From Vescimonas fastidiosa (GTDB lineage: Bacteria > Bacillota > Clostridia > Oscillospirales > Oscillospiraceae), in the NCBI RefSeq assembly GCF_018326305.1, contig NZ_AP023415.1:1-64000 (forward strand): a DNA stretch of 64,000 bases, given 5' to 3'. Made by a program: the position numbers and the translations under genes. Below are positions 61,357-64,000 of this stretch, one piece after another. The notes beneath the pieces are model-generated. The model was not told the DNA's origin. It saw only the letters and a list, made by a program, of their open reading frames with translations, and made no database searches. How positions within the stretch are numbered: position 1 is the stretch's first letter; each line of letters begins with the position of its first letter.

Positions 61357-62142
61357 TTACAAAAATCGTTTCATGGTAATGCCTGTGCGTCCCTTGCGGC
61401 TTTGGCCGCCTACGGACTCCACCAGGCACTTGCCCAGGCCCCGAGCCGTAAGCACATCGCCCTGCTGCACCGGGGCGTCGGGCTTTTCGCAGGACATCCA
61501 GTTTACCTCTACCTTGCCGCTGCGAATCAGGTCCGCCGCCACACTGCGGCTGAGGGAAAAGCCGGCGGCCAATACGCTGTCCAGCCGCAGGGAGGCTACG
61601 GTGTCCCGCAGGAGCTTTGCCGGCTGCTCGGGAACGGCGATCTCCTCCGGCCCTATTTCCGACAGGCGCAGGTGTACCCGGCCCGCCTGAGACCATTCCT
61701 GCAAAAGGAAATCCGCCACGCTGCTGCCCACCAGCACATCCGCCCATTGGGGCGAAACCAAAATGTCACCGATCTTCTCCCTTGTCAGACCCAGTCCCAT
61801 GAGACTGCCCAAAAAGTCCCGGTGGGTAGGGTGGTCCGTCTCGTAAAACCGGCACCGCAGCGCCCGGATAGCTCCGGCCTCCGGCCCCTGGGCCCAGTCC
61901 GGGAGAAAGTGCATCTGCCGGCGCTGGGCGCCTTGGTAGCCGCCCCAAAGAGCCCAGCCCTCCTGCACGCCCAAGGCCTGCATCAGCTGCCCGGCCAAGG
62001 CCTGCTCGTGGGGGGAGAGGAAGCCGCTCTCCTCCGGTATATTGCGGCTGCGGCAGCGCTCCAGAGCGTCCCACAGACGGCCCAGCAGCACCCGCTCCTC
62101 CGCCGAGGCGGAGAGTTTATCCAAAAGAAGTCGTTTTTCCAT
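61357..62142 (-). CDS. ylmH: YlmH-like S4-domain RNA-binding protein
   Basis: A 261-residue protein. The first ~170 residues match the YlmH N-terminal domain (FLGSLMGLGLTREKIGDILV, then VLVGSSVADFLLQEW). The C-terminal S4 domain is LRLDSVLAAGFSLSRSVAAD, then LIRSGKVEVNWM. YlmH is linked to ribosome rescue and normally sits in the division/cell-wall cluster; here it lies alone with DUF896. CAGAGAGG precedes the ATG. Confidence 0.9.
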   Translation of the reverse strand: MEKRLLLDKLSASAEERVLLGRLWDALERCRSRNIPEESGFLSPHEQALAGQLMQALGVQEGWALWGGYQGAQRRQMHFLPDWAQGPEAGAIRALRCRFYETDHPTHRDFLGSLMGLGLTREKIGDILVSPQWADVLVGSSVADFLLQEWSQAGRVHLRLSEIGPEEIAVPEQPAKLLRDTVASLRLDSVLAAGFSLSRSVAADLIRSGKVEVNWMSCEKPDAPVQQGDVLTARGLGKCLVESVGGQSRKGRTGITMKRFL

Positions 62143-62194
62143 TTAATTACCTCTCTGCTAAGCAAAAAGAATAATATTTGTGCGTTTAGAATTA

Positions 62195-62224
62195 AAGCTG
62201 CGCCCTATTGAAAGGACGCAGCTT
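62195..62224 (-). terminator. Terminator of the Ig-like membrane protein gene
   Basis: Minus strand AAGCTGCG (62224-62217) pairs with CGCAGCTT (62202-62195), then TAATTCT. Confidence 0.7.
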
Positions 62225-62228
62225 ATAC

Positions 62229-63008
62229 TCAGTTAGTTCCGCCGCCGCGAACATTACAGGTAAGCGTTTGGCCATCTACAGTTGCGGTTATAGTGGTGAC
62301 TTTACTTGCATCGTTAGAAACGCCAGTTACAATACCATCTGCGGAAATTGTTGCAACAGAAGTATCACCGATTTTCCATGTCACCGCAGAGTCAGTTCCG
62401 TCAACGACCATTTGGACTTCTTCCCCGGGGGTAATGCTGAAATCATCTAAAGAGGTTCCTTCGTCCTGGAAGATAGATCTCAGTGTCAGGCCCTTTGCAG
62501 GCACATCCGTCTGCTCCGTCCCCTTCACCGCTACGCTGCAGGAGGCGGTAAGGTCTCCTGCCTTGGCAGTGACCACGGCGCTGCCCTCGCCTACGGCCTT
62601 CACGGTGCCGTCGGCGGAAACGGTGGCCACGGCTTCGTTGCTGCTGGAGAAGCTGACGATGCTTTCGCCTCCGGAGGCGGTGAGCTTCACGGTGCTGCCC
62701 ACAGTGAGGTCGGCATTTCTTTGGCTGAGCGTCAGAGCCCGGACGGGCGTGTCGGTCTTGCCGCCGGTGAAAAGCTCGGTGAATTGGCTGCCGAAGATGG
62801 TGCAGGCCACCAGACCCAGCACCAGCACCAGGCACGCCACCACGACACCGCCGCCCACCTTGGGCCGGGCCTTGGCGCCGCCTACCCGGCGTCCGCCGGT
62901 CTTTACGGGCTTGCCGCTGTGCAGCTCCTCATCCTCCTGGCAGAAGGGACAGGTTTTATATGTATCGGAGAACATTTCTCCGCATTTGGGACATTTCAAA
63001 AGGCGCAT
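62229..63008 (-). CDS. Zinc-ribbon membrane protein with two Ig-like (BIG2) domains
   Basis: A 259-residue protein. The N-terminal zinc ribbon is CPKCGEMF and CPFCQ. A basic stretch leads to one membrane helix (VVVACLVLVLGLVACTI). Outside the cell two bacterial Ig-like domains follow: SQRNADLTVGSTVKLTASGG with FSSSNEAVATVSADGTVKAV, and a second with WKIGDTSVATISADGIVTGV. The ribbon would be cytoplasmic and the Ig domains exposed. Function unknown. The second domain's DNA (62,229-62,470) has lower GC than the first, which may mean recent acquisition. Confidence 0.85.
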   Translation of the reverse strand: MRLLKCPKCGEMFSDTYKTCPFCQEDEELHSGKPVKTGGRRVGGAKARPKVGGGVVVACLVLVLGLVACTIFGSQFTELFTGGKTDTPVRALTLSQRNADLTVGSTVKLTASGGESIVSFSSSNEAVATVSADGTVKAVGEGSAVVTAKAGDLTASCSVAVKGTEQTDVPAKGLTLRSIFQDEGTSLDDFSITPGEEVQMVVDGTDSAVTWKIGDTSVATISADGIVTGVSNDASKVTTITATVDGQTLTCNVRGGGTN

Positions 63009-63104
63009 TGCTGATCCTCCTAACTTTACATAATTATTCTATACGGATTCTGCGCCTGCGTCAACTGGAAAACATGGGAATTCATCCTTTTTTAACAAGT
63101 TCCC

Positions 63105-63133
63105 TTGCAATTATTCCGCATCCTGCCTATAAT
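63105..63133 (+). promoter_or_regulatory. Promoter of the uridine kinase gene
   Basis: TTGCAA (63105-63110), 17-base spacer, TATAAT (63128-63133), 33 bases before the start codon. Confidence 0.75.
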
Positions 63134-63165
63134 GGAAGAAAAATGACAGCAGGGGGACATCGCTT

Positions 63166-63792
63166 ATGAACACCATGATCATCGGCATCGCCGGAGGTAC
63201 CGGCAGCGGCAAAACTACCCTCACCGACCATCTGGCCGCCCACTTCGGCTCGGCCATCAGCGTCGTACACCACGATAATTACTATAAGCGCCAGGATGTC
63301 CCCTTTGAGGAGCGCTGCAAGCAGAATTACGACCACCCCGATGCCTTTGATACCGGCCTCATGGTCAGCCAGCTCAAGGAGCTGAAGGCGGGCCGCCCCA
63401 TCCGCTGTCCGGTGTACTCCTACGCGGATCACAACCGCACGGAGGAAACGGTGCTCATTCAGCCTGCCCCGGTGATCATCGTGTAGGGCATCCTCATTTT
63501 CCACGATCCCCGCCTGCGGGAGCTGATGGATATTCGCATCTTCGTGGAGACGGACGCGGATGTGCGCATTCTGCGTCGGGCCCTGCGGGATGTGGAGGAG
63601 CGGGGCCGCTCCATGCAGTCCGTTGTGCAGCAGTATCTGACCACGGTGAAGCCCATGCACGAGCAGTTCGTGGAGCCTACGAGAAAGTTTGCCGACATCG
63701 TGGTGCTGGAGGGAGGTCACAATCTGGTGGCTCTGGACCTTATCATGCAGCGCATCGCCGGCCATATCGCAGAGGAAGCGGCGCATGAATAA
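63166..63792 (+). pseudogene. udk: Uridine kinase interrupted by one in-frame TAG
   Basis: The reading frame gives a full-length ~208-residue uridine/cytidine kinase except for TAG at 63484-63486. The first part has the Walker A loop (GIAGGTGSGKTTLTDHL), HHDNYYK and the uridine region YDHPDAFDTGLM. The TAG stands in VIIV-stop-GILIF, where the family has VEGIL; one G-to-T change in GAG would cause it. The frame continues correctly ([20 protein letters not shown], then [13 protein letters not shown]) to its normal end. The Glu lost is in the conserved Walker B-like motif, so truncation at residue 106 should inactivate the kinase. Confidence 0.9.
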
Positions 63793-64000
63793 GATACTCC
63801 GTTATAGCCTGGCGGTGCTTTTTATAGGCCTGGGCCTATATTTTCTGCTGCCCTTAGGCATCGGCGTGCGCCATATAGGCATGTTTGCCCCGGCGGCGGT
63901 ATTCGGCATCTTTGCCTGGATACTCCTGCGCCCGCAGAAGGTAAAGGCACTGCTCACCGGGCGGCATCGGGCCCTGTGGCGAACGCTGCTGGCCCTGTTT
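63785..64000 (+). CDS. Membrane protein, 5' part only
   Basis: Seventy-two codons to the window edge. The start overlaps the uridine kinase stop (ATGAATAA). Two hydrophobic helices are seen ([18 protein letters not shown] and [16 protein letters not shown]), then a basic segment [13 protein letters not shown] and the beginning of a third helix. Some YdcF-family proteins begin like this, but too little is present to decide. Confidence 0.6.
   Translation, partial: MNKILRYSLAVLFIGLGLYFLLPLGIGVRHIGMFAPAAVFGIFAWILLRPQKVKALLTGRHRALWRTLLALF

Noticed and set aside
63484..63486. TAG read through as an amino acid in uridine kinase
   Set aside because: All other genes here use normal stops and no recoding signal is seen; a point change is simpler.

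Overview
The window joins two unlike pieces of DNA. Bases 1 to about 21,950 are an AT-rich Tn916-family integrative conjugative element (ICE). From about 21,960 to 64,000 the DNA is GC-rich and looks like the chromosome of a strictly anaerobic gut Clostridia. Oscillospirales is my inference, from high GC, T-box control, type III glutamine synthetase, split glutamate synthase, an smc-ftsY-rph-rdgB-yhbY-nadD-rsfS cluster and many dispersed GTAGGGGC hairpin repeats. No rRNA, tRNA, CRISPR array or phage genes were seen.

ICE (1 to ~21,950). Conjugation genes follow the Tn916 order: DUF961 pair, FtsK-like coupling protein, oriT, Rep-type relaxase, small membrane proteins, ArdA pair, TcpE, VirB4-like ATPase, Orf15 membrane protein, NlpC/P60 hydrolase, TcpC. 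The orf7/orf8-like regulators come next, and a large serine recombinase replaces the usual Int/Xis, as in Tn5397. Cargo is a sortase-anchored thioester/VaFE-repeat adhesin, two HTH-membrane modules and an NTF2-like gene; there is no tet(M). Seven ICE genes carry single- or few-base insertions (about 16 or more in all, no deletions recognised), while the adhesin, relaxase, TcpC and recombinase are intact. The element appears to interrupt a chromosomal methyltransferase gene whose 3' end lies at about 21,960-22,321. About 230 nt of nested stems upstream of the recombinase may be a structured RNA.

22-33 kb: nutrient uptake and nitrogen. A metal-chelate/cobalamin binding lipoprotein is followed by convergent cysK. 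The cysK leader encodes a 13-residue peptide with four consecutive Cys codons, and an IscR-like Rrf2 regulator is divergent. Next is a leftward operon of three-piece glutamate synthase, a GS-family protein and an ANTAR antiterminator, divergent from type III glutamine synthetase. Both divergent transcripts begin with an intrinsic terminator just before the first gene.

33-41 kb: phosphohexomutase, DUF2007 protein, rlmH, walJ-like hydrolase, murA, then a metal-resistance unit (ArsR/SmtB regulator, HMA chaperone, P-type ATPase).

41-50.5 kb: one rightward housekeeping cluster, smc, ftsY, rph, a PQ-loop-like protein, rdgB, yhbY, a nadD-yqeK fusion, rsfS and a sugar-kinase-fold protein.

50.5-64 kb: a hairpin-array element, MscS channel, a Cys-rich small ORF, a transporter-phosphatase fusion, T-box-controlled thrS, uraA with a translated leader peptide and attenuator, bioY with a BirA operator, birA, a split chromate transporter, DUF896, ylmH, a zinc-ribbon/Ig-like membrane protein, a uridine kinase gene broken by one TAG codon, and a membrane protein cut by the window edge.
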